The notes under the pieces are model-generated. The model was not told the origin of the DNA. It saw nothing but the letters and a program-made list of their open reading frames with translations, and searched no databases. Of a stretch of DNA of 64,000 nucleotides, positions 1 through 10,944 are shown piece by piece. The DNA is from Polydactylus sextarius (Eukaryota; Chordata; Actinopteri; Polynemidae): NCBI GenBank assembly GCA_016801845.1, contig CM028923.1:11477001-11541000 (forward strand), read 5' to 3'. Within the stretch, counting starts at the first letter, position 1. Every line of letters begins with the position of its first letter. The position numbers and the translations under genes are program-made.

Positions 1-45
1 CATGGTAACGCAATGTAAGGGCAGTGGTTTCCTGCTCAGACCCAC

Positions 46-978
46 CAGAAAGTTACTATTTCGGGGAGATGTGACTTCCTGCAGGTTGTGGCTGTGCACG
101 ACCCCCTCCACAAACTCAAGATGAGATCCAATGACTGTGATCTTCCTCCTTCCACTAAAATGCACAGATGTAGTTGTTGAAATATTTTCTGTCAGAGCGA
201 AGTCACAGTGTGACACTGTGTTTGTGTGGAAAAAATAATTACTTTTAAATCAAGTCATACCTGGCCCAGGTGCTGCTGGGTGTAATGCCGGTGCAGAAAG
301 GTGAGGAATGGTAAGTGATTGTAATGTTTCCATGGCAACTACCATCCCGGAGGAGAACACATACTTTGGCCACGCCTTTAATATTGGTGCTTGGGATGTG
401 GAAAGTTAAACTCAAACCTGTGTTGTTCCACACAAGAGATCTGACCAGAGTGGACGTCAGAGGCAGAGAAAAAAAATTTAGAGGCTGGACAATTTACAAG
501 AATTAACCTTAAAATATACTTTGTACAAATAAAATAAAACTAGATTTAACACCTTTTAGTTGAATGCTTCTTTTAACCATGTTATACACAGTTACAGTGA
601 CCTTTGGCTGCCAAATTCTAACCAGGTCATGTGTTAAATATTATGTAGAAAAAGTGTAAAACTAGAAGCAGACTTTGTACAAGCCTGAGACAGTTAAGTT
701 TCTGTTCCAGTGATACAGACAGGTAATATACACATAAACCCCTCTGGATCACAAATCCAGCAAAGTATACAGGGCACACGCCTATTTTCATTATTGTAAT
801 GAGAAGTGTTAAATACAGAACAACTATCCCCTAAACTGACTCACTGTTTTGGAGTGCAGTCTGCGTGCGCCTTCATTCTCACTCCAACCACATCACGGAG
901 ATTATGACCTGACAACACTGCATGGTTTCTGCCATAGAAAGACACAACGCTGGGAGTGATGGAGGAGATCTCTGGTCT
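46..978 (-). CDS. plxnc1: plxnc1 exons 10 to 12: first and second IPT/TIG domains
   Basis: Exon 10 (978-845) encodes RPEISSITPSVVSFYGRNHA, the typical start of an IPT (immunoglobulin-like, plexin, transcription factor) domain. Exon 11 (440-261) contains CVLLRDGSCHGNITITYHSS and ends FCTGITPSSTWAR. Exon 12 (154-46) starts the next IPT domain with SGRRKITVIGSHLEFVEGVV, which resembles the SGGQNITMMGRNFDVIDN segment of plexin C1. Phases 2, 2 and 0 join correctly. The donor of exon 12 is placed at CTG|GTGGGT. Confidence 0.8.
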
Positions 979-3900
979 CTGAACACAAAACATACACAAG
1001 AGTCAGTTTATATATTGTTTTCTGACATTTCAACCTCAACTAAATGTGAACAAGCTGAACTCCAGAGGAGGAATGAGTGTGAGAGTTAAGGTTCAGACTC
1101 ACAGAAACATTCCTCCATATCTCCATCCTTTGACAAACGCCGTCCTGCAGAGGAAAGTTGGGAGCTAAATTTAGTGGAGAGTTAAAAAGTGGAGAACAGA
1201 AGAAAATATAGCAAACTTTGCATACAGTATATTTCAACAGCTATAATGAAACTTCTTTACACGTTGTATGTATGTACAGAAAAGGACAATGAGACATTTG
1301 GTTTAATTTCGCTATTTACTGATCAGACACAGACTGACCCAGTGAAAACACACAAATGTCTAAACTCTTAATAACTGAGCAGACAGGTTGGGCCTGAGTC
1401 TGATGGTGTTTAGTTTCCTAAAATTATAAATTTTACATACATTTATATATTATAAATATATCTACAAATTATAAATATCATATAGTCCAAAAAACTGCTT
1501 TAGATGACTAAATAAAACATGCATAATTACATCTTTCGCTCCAAGATTTGCCCAGGTACAGATGTTTGTGCTCCAGCCACATCCAGCACTGATACACTGC
1601 TGACACCTGAAGAGAAAACACATCTTATCACATGCTGGTGTTAAGCCTCAATACATAAGTATCATTTATGATAATTTAGTCACTGATGTACTTGATAAAT
1701 ATCAGTATCATTATCAATATCAGACTTTTATAATGTCTGATATAAGTAACAGAACATGTAGCTGAAAAAGGTGAAACATTATTTGTTCATGGTCTGTGGT
1801 TTGTTGAAAACTGTAGTGGACTTACAGAGCAGAACTTGGTGGTCCCCTGATGTCAGTACAGCGGATCAGTTTAAACTTTTCCAATAACGTTGTCTTCTCA
1901 AGTATAATTCTTAAAGCAACTTCTTGGCCTGACATGCAGATAATACGATCAACATTAGATTTAAATTGAATTAAATTAAATTAAAGTCAAAGTCTTCAGT
2001 GATTTGAATGTTTAAGTGCAGTTTTCTCAGTGTAAAACATGTCAGCTGGTAAACAACTGTACAGACTAACCTTCTGCAGAAAGTGTGTGATTCTGGATGA
2101 TACAGGTGCATTGTGGGAACTTTGGAGGGTTTTCCCTGCTACAAAGCGTACCCGAAGTCACAGAAAATTGACAAGCAAACCTGGGTACTACTGTCTGGCT
2201 CACAGTCAGATGTGTCTGGATAGTAAGACTGATCTGAGAAAGGTCAGGGTGAGAGTGTTTAAAAGGCAAATAACTGACAAACTCATCTGATTAAAGTTAA
2301 AACTCTGTACTTCATCTCTACCTGGTCATCTGACTCCTTTCCAACTTGGTAGGAAACCATTTTCTCTTGGTAATCATCAGGAATGGAAAACCAGACTGAG
2401 TCTTTGCAGTTATCTTCAAATGTACAACTAGGACAAGAAAACATTTTATAACCAGATTCATGAGTGTTTACAGATGTCAGATGCAGATGTTGTTTCCCCG
2501 ACCTGTTTTTAGAGCCACACCAGACACAGTATGGATCCTGTGCAGACAAACACTCCTGCACATTTGTGTGTGAACTGCAATGTGACACAGGTACTCGCTT
2601 CAACTGAAACACAAGACAAACATTCAGCAGCACTTTCATGAGGTAATGTAGATTCAACATCGTTTGATGTTCATCACAGTTTTATATTCATACACGTACA
2701 ATACACCCACCTGGTTTTGAAACGGCACATACACATGTTTACCATCCACTTGATCCAGCTGTATTTTGGGAAACACTTTGTGATCATCATCGGCCCTGTA
2801 GAGCACCACGGGACAGGTGGTGTGATAGTTCTTATCCACAGCGAGCTGACAATAACAATGTATAGCTTTGGTTATGTTTTTTAAAGAAACTGCTACTTTT
2901 GCAAGTAGCAAAAAAATTAAAAACAGGTAGATGAGAAATGTGGTTTTCTACAGATAAGTGCATCTCTGAAGAGTTTTAAGCACATGAGCTACACAACACA
3001 TAGTGGTTTTGTTAGAATCTATTTTCATCTGTGGATTGATGCACATCTGATGTGTTGCTGAGTATTTGTTGCAACAGGGTCCGTGTGAAACCACATAGAA
3101 ACTGAAACTGGCATGTCTTTATAGTACAATCATATAGTAATCGTTAATCATAGTTTTGGTGTTTCATTTCATTATCACTATTACTTCATTAGAGTTTCCT
3201 GCTTCTTGCCCATTATTGCACCCACTCACATTAAATACAGCTACAGCGTGGATCCAATGTTAAGGGAATGATTATATTATGACATGCTAATTAACTAGTG
3301 AAAGCAACTTATATATATTACTGTGATTTTAACTTCATCTTAGTAATCAAAGAGAACGGATATTCCTCAATACATGAAATCAGTTGTGTTATTGAAGAAG
3401 TTATTTCAACGTAATGTTTTCTTTCTTCAAAGATAGATACATGTCACTTCTTATACACACCTTAATGAGCTGCCCATCTCTGGTCCCGATGAAGAAAACC
3501 ATCCAGGCCTTCTGTCTCACTGCCAGAACAGAGGTCATGTCGTTCTGCCTGAAGAGCACTGCCTTCGGTTTCCTCATTGGGGGAATGTTGGGTTTCTGTA
3601 TGTAAAGTGCCTTGAGATGAATGTTTTTATGATCTGGCGCTATAAAAATAAAATTGAATTGAATTGACTCAAATCTCAATTGATGATCATGATTGTCATT
3701 TGATCTTGACTTTGTGACTGTGAGGTGTGACTGTGCAACTAATCTCAATGTAACCAGCTGTTTTCTGGCCTACACCATTAAGTGTACTTAGTAAAAAATT
3801 CTCTGATCATGAATGAAAATCAATGAGTGAGCATTCACAGTAACTGAATCATCTTGTCTCTATGGCATCAACTTCATAAAAACTATATATATGTGATAAT

Positions 3901-4933
3901 ACCTGATAACACCTGTTACCTCTTTATCGCTTGCTTTGTTGGCATAGAAGTCTGGATCTGCATCTTTGTCTCCGGTGAGATCTGGACTGATGTCAAACAC
4001 CACCAGCTCAGTGTTGGTTTGTCCCCCATCCACACTGAACACTCCGCTCCAGAGCACCGGCGGCCCGCCCGGGATCACCGAGGAGGCCAAGAGTCTGTTC
4101 GCTCCACCAGCAGCTTCAGAGACACTGAGAGTCACACCGCGCAGGGAGCTGAGAGTCGTGGCCTTGCTGCTTTTGCCCTCAAGCCAAATTAGACGGACTT
4201 TGTTACTTTTAGAGTCTGAGTGCACGTTAGAGAACAGATATATGGTTGAATTGATCTGAAATCCGTCCACAAACTCAACACCGTCTTTACTTTGGATCAC
4301 AGGCGTTTGTCCTTTATCGGTGACGGAAAATATTCCTCCTTTGCTTTTATTATCCGTATCTTGGAGGTTAACAGTTTTCCAATAAGAGAAGCAGCGGCCT
4401 GGTTCAGACATGTCGTTATATTGCTGGATCGCGGTCAGGATGTAAGTGGCGCTGTGAGTTGCATCTGTCTCCACATCCACCAGGATTGTGACGGACGCGT
4501 TGTTGCGCCTCAGTGGTCCCACCTGGATGCCCTCCTTGTACACAAGTTTAGAGATGTTCCTCAGATCCAGAACCTCACAGTGACCACAATCATGGTTGAT
4601 AACCCCGCAGGTGACCAGAGTGTTGTTCTTAACAAACGGCAGCAAAGTGTTGACACTTAAAGTTGCGTTCCCCTCAGCTGACTCAGAAACGCGGTAAAAC
4701 TCGTCCTCTACCGGGTTGTTCGCTTTTTTCAAGATCCCTCTCAGGGTCACACTCTGGACCTCAGACAGGTCGTGGTTCAGTCGGTACAGTCTCTCCTCTG
4801 TAGCGATGTAAACCTCGTTGTTGGCCACGGCAAAGCGACGGATGTTTCCTTTAAACGTGGAGCCTCCATCTTCCTCCAGACACTGACACAGTTCTCCCCA
4901 GAGAATCAAGAGCAGACCAGGCAGCAGGATCAT
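46..4933 (-). CDS. plxnc1: Plexin C1-like receptor, 5' part (12 exons, continues past left edge)
   Basis: Plexins are single-pass receptors for semaphorins that signal through a cytoplasmic R-Ras/Rap GAP region. Coding exons read on the minus strand are 4933-3920, 3595-3461, 2845-2711, 2603-2503, 2427-2322, 2233-2071, 1928-1826, 1606-1531, 1144-1103, 978-845, 440-261 and 154-46. All have GT-AG borders and matching phases, giving 2298 nt (766 residues). Domain order is signal peptide, sema, PSI, linker, PSI, IPT, IPT. The start at 4933 is supported by an in-frame TAG two codons upstream and an A at -3. The cysteine-poor sema domain, the segment GTRDGQLIKV and the PSI motif QECLSAQDPYCVWC fit plexin C1 better than plexins A, B or D as I remember them. 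The remaining IPT domains, membrane segment and GAP domain are outside the window. A semaphorin or MET family member is less likely, because two PSI domains are followed by IPT domains. Confidence 0.85.
1103..1606 (-). CDS. plxnc1: plxnc1 exons 8 and 9: second PSI domain
   Basis: Exon 8 (1606-1531, 76 nt) encodes CQQCISAGCGWSTNICTW, the compact cysteine pattern of a plexin PSI domain (CxxCxxxxCxW). Exon 9 (1144-1103, 42 nt, 14 codons) encodes DGVCQRMEIWRNVS, holding the last PSI cysteine. Borders are TCTTCAG|GTG, AGAT|GTAATT, CTGCAG|GAC and TTTCT|GTGAGT. Exon 9 is short but its phase fits on both sides. Confidence 0.78.
1826..2233 (-). CDS. plxnc1: plxnc1 exons 6 and 7: linker between the two PSI domains
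   Basis: Exon 6 (2233-2071, 163 nt, ends phase 1) encodes ISLTIQTHLTVSQ through FPQCTCIIQNHTLSAE, with a CTC motif that matches the CTCSI segment of plexin C1. Exon 7 (1928-1826, 103 nt, ends phase 2) begins with the completing bases of a glycine codon and encodes GQEVALRIILEKTTLLEKF and CTDIRGPPSSA. Borders are TTTCTCAG|ATC, GAAG|GTTAGT, CATGTCAG|GCC and CTCT|GTAAGT. Confidence 0.8.
2322..2603 (-). CDS. plxnc1: plxnc1 exons 4 and 5: first PSI domain, split by a 75-nt intron
   Basis: Exon 4 (2603-2503, 101 nt) encodes the first PSI half, with HCSSHTNVQECLSAQDPYCVWCGSKN. Exon 5 (2427-2322, 106 nt) encodes CTFEDNCKDSVWF and the start of the linker to the next domain. The genomic stretch between them stays open in frame, so a gene finder may merge the two into one 282-nt exon. 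Removing 2428-2502 restores the PSI spacing of WC followed by four residues and CTF. The joined codon AG|T gives serine. Exon 5 ends in phase 0 at CAG|GTAGAG. Confidence 0.75.
2428..2502 (-). other. plxnc1: Predicted 75-nt in-frame intron in the first PSI domain
   Basis: Read on the minus strand, the donor is AACAG|GTCGGG and the acceptor is TTTTCTTGTCCTAG|TTG, with a strong pyrimidine tract. The length is a multiple of three with no stop in frame, so retention would add 25 residues without a frameshift. The retained residues have no counterpart in plexin PSI domains as I recall them. The donor is weak after position +2. At 75 nt it is near the lower limit of fish introns. Confidence 0.7.
2711..3595 (-). 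CDS. plxnc1: plxnc1 exons 2 and 3: end of sema domain
   Basis: Exon 2 (3595-3461) and exon 3 (2845-2711) are each 135 nt and 45 codons, phase 0 at both ends. Exon 2 contains VFFIGTRDGQLIKV, the last sema blade, which matches the FLGTGDGQLLKV-type segment of plexin C1. Exon 3 contains CPVVLYRADDDHKVFPKIQL. The acceptor of exon 2 lies directly beside a retroelement tail on its upstream side. Confidence 0.85.
3600..3666 (+). repeat. 3' tail of a 5'-truncated LINE/SINE-type retroelement
   Basis: The stretch reads TGTAAAGTGCCTTGAGATG, then GGCGCTATAAAAATAAAA, and ends in repeated TTGAA units. This is the familiar 3' tail of fish L2-type LINEs and their SINE partners. Only about 65 bp of tail is present, so it is 5' truncated. 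It lies antisense to the plexin transcript, and its truncated 5' end is about 4 nt from the exon 2 splice acceptor. Confidence 0.75.
3920..4933 (-). CDS. plxnc1: plxnc1 exon 1: start codon, signal peptide, most of sema domain
   Basis: The exon encodes 338 residues and ends in phase 0 at GAG|GTAACA. Residues 1 to about 19 form a hydrophobic signal peptide (MILLPGLLLILWGELCQC). The rest is a beta-propeller-like sema region with few cysteines and several N-glycosylation sequons (NAT, NNT, NIS, NAS, NKS, NST), as expected of an extracellular domain. One exon carrying the start codon and most of the sema domain is typical of plexin genes. Confidence 0.88.
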
Positions 4934-5330
4934 TTTCTAGCGGCGGTGGGACACTCCTCACACACTGACTCTCTGCATGGCTTTGTATACTCCGTCAGTG
5001 CCACTGGAGTCACGCGTAAAAGCGCAGCCTATGATGCCTCCGCTGAAAGTGCTGAAAGTGCTGAAAGTGGGAGGGGTTGTTGCAAAAACCATCAACACGC
5101 CTACTCGACTTAGTCTTTTCATTTATTGAAATATAAAAAACAAAAAAAAGAGGATTGTGGCGTTTAAGGGAAAAGCACAGCAAATGTTACAATACGGTTA
5201 AAAGAGCGTCAGGTTACACAGCGCCCAGCTGTTCCAGATATTGCACACTGTATGTCTCTTAGAGGGCGCAAGGAGCTGTAGAAAAGAGTGTCACGGGGTT
5301 TCCTATCAAGTTAGTGAGGGTTGCTTGGAG
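4934..5330 (-). promoter_or_regulatory. 5' flank and probable promoter region of plxnc1
   Basis: No other gene is visible here. The flank next to the start codon is relatively GC-rich and holds three tandem copies of the 9-mer GCTGAAAGT at 5042-5068. I see no TATA box at a convincing distance, and the transcription start cannot be fixed from sequence alone. Confidence 0.4.
5042..5068 (+). repeat. 3 x 9-bp tandem repeat
   Basis: Three perfect tandem copies of GCTGAAAGT lie about 110 bp upstream of the plexin start codon. The GAAA cores are 9 bp apart, which is not the spacing of interferon-response elements, so no factor is assigned. Confidence 0.9.
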
Positions 5331-7339
5331 GTAGTTGTTCACCTGTTTGCCGCGGATAAATGGCTGCTGCCGGCAAGAACCCCTGGTCGTCGTTTTTCAC
5401 CTCCTTTCCCACACAGTGTGACGACATGACAAGGACTTCTTCCCAAACGAAAATGACTGCCTGTCTTTTTCTCCCGCTTCACATTAGAGCGTCTCTACAG
5501 GAAGCTAATGTAACAACAACAACAACAAAAGATAAGCTCCTGTTTAAAACTATTAAGTTACATTGGGTGTGCGTCCCTGCTGGTGAAATAGACGTAGTGC
5601 GCATCCACTGGCATTTAAGTGTTTTTAACTTTTAAATCATAGAACACATTTCAAACATGTTTGAACTTTACACATATGTCTCCGAAACAATCATAGCAGG
5701 TGAGGTAAATACATCAATTATTATTCTAACGAAAATACTTATAACTGTTAAGTAACCATGTACACTATAAAAAAAAAATAAAATAAAATAAAAAAATTAT
5801 TGGGTCTCTCTTAAGTAACTCAGATCTCTCACAAATTCACCCTGATAGGTTGTAGGAATTTTACAACTGATATTTGAATATATTAAAAAAAAAAAAAAGA
5901 TTGAAAATGTCCAAAATAGAAATCAGAAATAGGATCATATTTGTGTGATTTGGTGTATACCGTAGATATACTTTATCTGTCTATGAATATGTCACAGCCA
6001 GGGTGCGCGTGTGTGTGTACTGTGTATGCTGTACAAGTCCCAGCTATATATGTATATGCCTGTGTATATATATGCATGCATGTATGTGTATGTGTGTGTG
6101 TTTTTGCGCAATGTACATTCTTTACATCTGTCCATATATGAATAAGTCACAGCTATATATATGTATATACATGTTTGTGTATATATGTAAAGTTGTGGTG
6201 GAAGTTGACATACACTACATACACTACATACACTAGTCCATCCACTTTGTGCAGTGCATCAGTACCGCTGGAAGCTGGCATCAAGGGCATGACACTCATG
6301 CTCATGATGAGTGTAAACTTTTGGCCATTTACACACATACATGTACACCCACAGACACATATAGATAAAAAGCTGTCAAATATTTTAACATAACAATATG
6401 TACAAAGTGTAGAGTCTGTGATGAATAAATAAATAGATAGATAGATGGTGAGCGTGAGGTCTATATGTGTGTATTGACCCCTCACACAGAGAAGAGGTGT
6501 TGTTAGGTAGAGTTATTGTGAACAGTAATGAGTCTGCTGGAGAAGCAGCTCAGCCTTCTCTCTTCTTTGGTGGGAAGAATATGGGATGGATTGTCTATGA
6601 TGGAGAGCAATTTAATCAGAGACCTCCTGTTTCTCACTGATTCAAACCTCTCCAGTTTATGGCCTGTGATGGTTTCAGCTTTGCTGATGACTTTTGTAGG
6701 AGCTATTTGTAGAGTTAGTCTTTGTTTTTGATTTTTGTTGTAAATTTAATTTGCTAATTATGAGTAACTTTGATTAACTTAGGTGTTTGTTTTATTTAGA
6801 TTAAAGTTTTTGATATTCTTTGTCGGTTATTTGTTTAGGATATTTAGATTTGTAAAGCTAATATTTTTTGTTTATTTTCTGGTAATTGGGTCACACTGTG
6901 GGCACCTGAAGTTATTTAGGTAGGCAGGCACTTTGAGGACCAGCATGCACCTGGGTGGGCATATGTTTTTTTTTTTTTTTTTACCAGTGCAAGGGAGGCA
7001 CCAGCAGCCATGATTTTCTTTGTTCTTTTGTTTGTTTTATTAATTTTGAAATAAATAATAACAAAACGCAAGAATCAGGATTGGACATTTATCTTCTTTT
7101 GCCTGCGTCAAACCACATCACCACGGTGCATCAGTTGTTCATCTTTCCGATGTTTCTGGCTCCTCCAGCAGACAAAAGAAAACTGAATATCATTATATGT
7201 TCATGGCTGTGAATTTATGTAAGTATTGATTTCGTCAGCCCATTATAGTTAGATACACTGTAATGTTTAAATGGGTAGGGTTGCAATTTATAAAGCCAGC
7301 TCCTGTGTTATCACTTCCTGCCACGAGATGTCGCCACCC
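5331..7339. other. Intergenic region between plxnc1 and rerg, low-complexity rich
   Basis: The region is mostly AT-rich. A small CpG-rich patch (5335-5460) contains an ATG in a good context (5360) and an open frame of 91 codons that begins MAAAGKNPWSSFFTSFPTQ and runs into ACA repeats; I do not recognise it. From 5760 to 6480 there are poly-A runs, TG/TA-rich DNA and tandem ACATACACT units (about 6208-6235). A short open frame at 6528-6731 lacks family features. A long T run lies at 6966-6982. Confidence 0.5.
5940..6240. repeat. Degenerate TG/TA low-complexity tract with tandem 9-mers
   Basis: The tract consists of imperfect TGTG, TATA and TGTATATG units, ending in three tandem ACATACACT units at about 6208-6235. 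Open frames called through it (such as 5941-6141) are simply translated repeats. Confidence 0.75.
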
Positions 7340-7714
7340 TCCTGTGTATGGACGTGCAGCGGCATGCAGCAGCAGCAGCCCGGTCAGGGGCGGGTGTCGG
7401 GAACTCCAGCGGCTCCGCTCCGTATATTTCCACTGACCGTCCGTTTCAGAGGTTCATTCATCCGAGTCGGAGCTGCCGCTCGGACGGACAGGTCCTGTCC
7501 ATTCATCCTCCCACCCGTCCATCCATCTGTTTACATCTCTTCTTCCATCCAGCAGTGCGCTGCACCCGCATCTCCATCAGAGAAGGTCAGGCGGTTCATT
7601 TTTGTGATCGACGGACCTGACAACTTTTTTCTTCTTTTTCTATTTTTGAAATCCCATCTTCTTCCGACCAGCGGCTCATCATCGGGACATTATCCCTGCA
7701 TTAAGCGGCCTCTG
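7300..7714 (+). promoter_or_regulatory. rerg: CpG-rich promoter region and noncoding first exon of rerg
   Basis: A GC- and CpG-rich island stands out from AT-rich surroundings and includes a CAG run at 7366-7380. It ends at a good donor, CTCTG|GTGAGT, at 7714/7715, which fits a noncoding first exon spliced to the acceptor at 13904/13905. The transcription start cannot be fixed; the exon probably begins between 7340 and 7500. An open frame at 7348-7620 has no recognisable domain and would be a long upstream ORF only if transcription starts before it. Confidence 0.6.
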
Positions 7715-9361
7715 GTGAGTCTCCTCTGCCCGTATTTTCACGTGAGGTCTCCCTCCAGGAGACGACTCTGCGACACTGAGCTATGGAAACGATGAAACCG
7801 GAGGACAGGCCAGAGGGTTTCATGATTCCTTAACAGTCAAGAGAAAGTCATGACATCGGCTGATCTCTGAGTCCTCTGAGATGGAGCTGCCTGTCACGAT
7901 ATAAAGTCATATTCCTCTGATAGGTCTATGTTTATTTACATTTGTTCTTCCTATTAATGCTTATTCATGACACTATTTTATTTGATGCCCATTGTTGCAT
8001 ATTAGAGTTTCAGTAGCTAAGAGCAGCACTGTAACATTTGAAAAGTTGTAGCCAGTCAGCCATGTGGGATCCTAAATGAGACTAAAATGAAGAAAAAGAC
8101 AAAATAATATAGATATATATTTTGTAATACAATCACTATTGTGTATCTTCAATTCCATCTTGCTCTGCTTGATCTCCCTCTTGGGTTCAAGGGCATAATT
8201 GGCATTCATGAGCAGCCCTGAGTGTTGCATAATAGCCCACATCTCAATGGGATTCAGGGTCAGTCAGCAACATCCCATGTGGGTGATTGCCAAAGCGGGG
8301 TCTGTGTTGTCCTCAAGAAGCTCACAGGTGAGGTGCCAACAAAAACGGAGATTGGGCTGATACCAGTGTTGTTGCGTTGAATTGAAATCAGATGACAGAA
8401 ACTTAAACATCTTTAAAAAAACAAAAAACAAAAACAAGAAGTCACAGCAGCTTTTAGCTGCCATGCACATATCAAGATAAAGTGCATCCAGTATAATGGA
8501 TCCTGCTGTAGTGCTGTAATGACTCACAATGTTGGAATGTAACTACATTTACACAAGTACTGTGCTTGTGTACCTTACATGAATATTTGCTCTTTTTTTT
8601 GCAACTTTGCATATAGGCTATCTCTCTTCCACCTCTACTGAGTCACAGGACAGCTCCTTATCAGAAGTTTTGAGTGTGTCTTTGTGTGAAGTGTTTTCTT
8701 CCCCAGAGACGGGACTTTGCAATAAAAACATGATCAAACAGGGCCAAACTGGTCCAAAGTCTATCAGTATGAGGGCTGTCTGACAGAGATCTGGCACCAC
8801 TGGCTAAAAAAAACCCAAGTGTTTGCAGCTACAGGACGAACTGCAGGAACAGCAGCGTATCTTTTCACAAAAGACTCAATTTTCACTTAGTTTTTTTCTA
8901 ATTATTTGATTTATATTTTAGGAAAATACAGAACGTTGCTGCATTCTTTCCCCCACTGGTTTTACTGGTTTCCCTCCAGAGGCAGTCCACCAGTTCACTG
9001 TGTATATTTTGATGACAGGCCTGTGGTTTGCAGTCTTTCTATAGCCTGTGGTGCAGCAGGTCTCCTCCCATGGTTTGGAGCTCAGAGGTCTGTAATCTCC
9101 CTCAACCACAGCACCACCACCCAGATTCATTTCTCAGGGTAAAAATGACACAAAATCCAGCTGGGCACACAGCAGAAAAAATACACGTGCCCAGTTTGAC
9201 AGTTTGGCTGGATATCCTATACAGCAGAGGGTTATGGGTAAAAAAAAAAAAAAAACTACAGTCAGAATAGTAGATTCGCCTTGGAAGACATAAAGCCTAT
9301 TGATCTTATGCATTTCAAGGTCACTTTTTTCTTTCCCAGATGTAATAGACAGAGGTTTTTG

Positions 9362-9640
9362 TCAGATAAACATGTTGACAGTTAAATAATCAGTATGAAA
9401 CAGAACCTGATGATACAGAATATACATCACATTCATTGTCATGTTTAGCCTGTAACTTAGTAACTTAGCCATTGCTCCATACATATGGTTCTTTTTGTTT
9501 TCACTTTTTACTGTAGCTGTCTTACTGAAAGTTGTTAGAAAATTCTCACCACTGTTCAGCTTCATACAAACATATTTTCCATTAACAGCCAATGGGAGTT
9601 GTCCTTCGTGAACACCGTGCCACCATAACAGCAAGATGGG
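9362..9640 (-). repeat. Dispersed repeat, copy 1 (pair with 20361-20590)
   Basis: Minus-strand reading gives HEGQLPLAVNGKYVC, related to QGGVLPLVVNDKYLSV read from the second copy. The two share the block around CCAATGGGAGT and a similar downstream arrangement. Both are decayed, with no intact protein. The family is unnamed here. Confidence 0.55.
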
Positions 9641-10944
9641 CGGTCGGAAATAAATGATAGATAAATATTAAGTTGAAATACTTTTCCACAGATGATTTAG
9701 TTTGAGTTTCTTGGTGTGCTTTCGCGGCTATTCACATCTTTGTCTTAACTTTCAATGTAACACCGCTTCAAAGATTTACTTCATGTTTGGTCAGAATACA
9801 CATTGACACTTTGGTTTTTGCACTGATCAAATAAACAAGCAGTAAATCAAGTAAAACATTACTCAGAGAGATTTAGCTGTTCCTCCATGTTTCATGGCCA
9901 TTTAGCTGGTTAGCCATCTGCTAATTCATAGAATAAAAAAGGTGATTAGCTAAAAATATTGGACTGTTCATTTAATATTGACAGATGTACAACAGGCTAT
10001 AGTTTTTTGAAAAATCACTACCAATTTATGTTTTTACCACCGAGGTCACTAACAATCTGTAGTGGATGTGTCTCTGAATAAAGTTGAGATCAAGTTAATA
10101 GTGACAATTTTGTTCATCTGTTGAAAGGTGGCGAACAGGCATGTCAGTGTTTCCCAAAATACTCAACTGGTCCTTTAAAAATGCAACCAGTATAGTAGCA
10201 TTGTTTGTCTGGAAGCTCTGATCCAGTAATACATGTTTTTCAGAAGCATTGTGTTTTACTGTATTATTGTAGTTACATCTTTTTGTCTTTTGTTGAGACT
10301 GTAACACTGTGGTTACAGTTGTTATTGTCTCAGATCCAAACTGTCACAATACAGTATTCTTTTCTTTTTGTGTTTGACGTGTGTGTTGTATTTTCACATT
10401 TTATTGTAGTTAGTGACACAAAGACCCAGATGTTTATCCTGTGACTTCATTATTACATGACTGTGTGTGTGTGTGCGTGTGAAAGAAAGAGAGAGCTTGA
10501 GAGAGTGTGATGGGTGGAGTGGGTGGAGGCCATAAATGGCAAAATGGGAAGAAGATGACCGCTTCTGTAGGGAGACACTGCTGCGTGCTGCGCTCACTGG
10601 TGTTTCCCTGTTGCTGCGTAGGAGAGTGAGGGATCACTACTCTGCTGTGTGTGTGTGTGTGTTTACAATAATGAATGCGTGTGAAACACAAAGAAATGAA
10701 GCAAGTGCATAAAAGAAAGAAGCCAAAACAGAGGAAGAGCCACACAAGCTAGTTTACATGCCACTACTGTGTTTATTCATATTTTCTTACAAACCAAATC
10801 ACAGCATCACCACACCACTGATCTCTGGCCCCACCTTTCTGTTATGTTGCTATAGTGGTTTGCACTTGTGGCCACCTGTGCAAAAAAAAAAAAAAAAAAA
10901 CACTGTGCATGATAACTTTTTAAAACCTCACTGTTGGTGACAGC

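Noticed and set aside
5042..5068. Interferon-response element from repeated GAAAG
   Set aside because: GAAA cores are 9 bp apart rather than the spacing IRF sites need.
3966..5113. Open frames on the plus strand opposite plexin exon 1
   Set aside because: They mirror the strong coding frame of the minus-strand sema exon and have no domain or splice logic of their own.
6528..6731. 67-codon frame beginning MSLLEKQLSLLSSLVGRIWD
   Set aside because: It looks protein-like but I recognise no family, splice sites or neighbours; it may be a repeat fragment.
7271..7795. 174- and 90-codon frames in the RERG 5' island
   Set aside because: GC-rich DNA has few stops. There is no recognisable domain, and the 174-codon frame runs across the first-exon donor.
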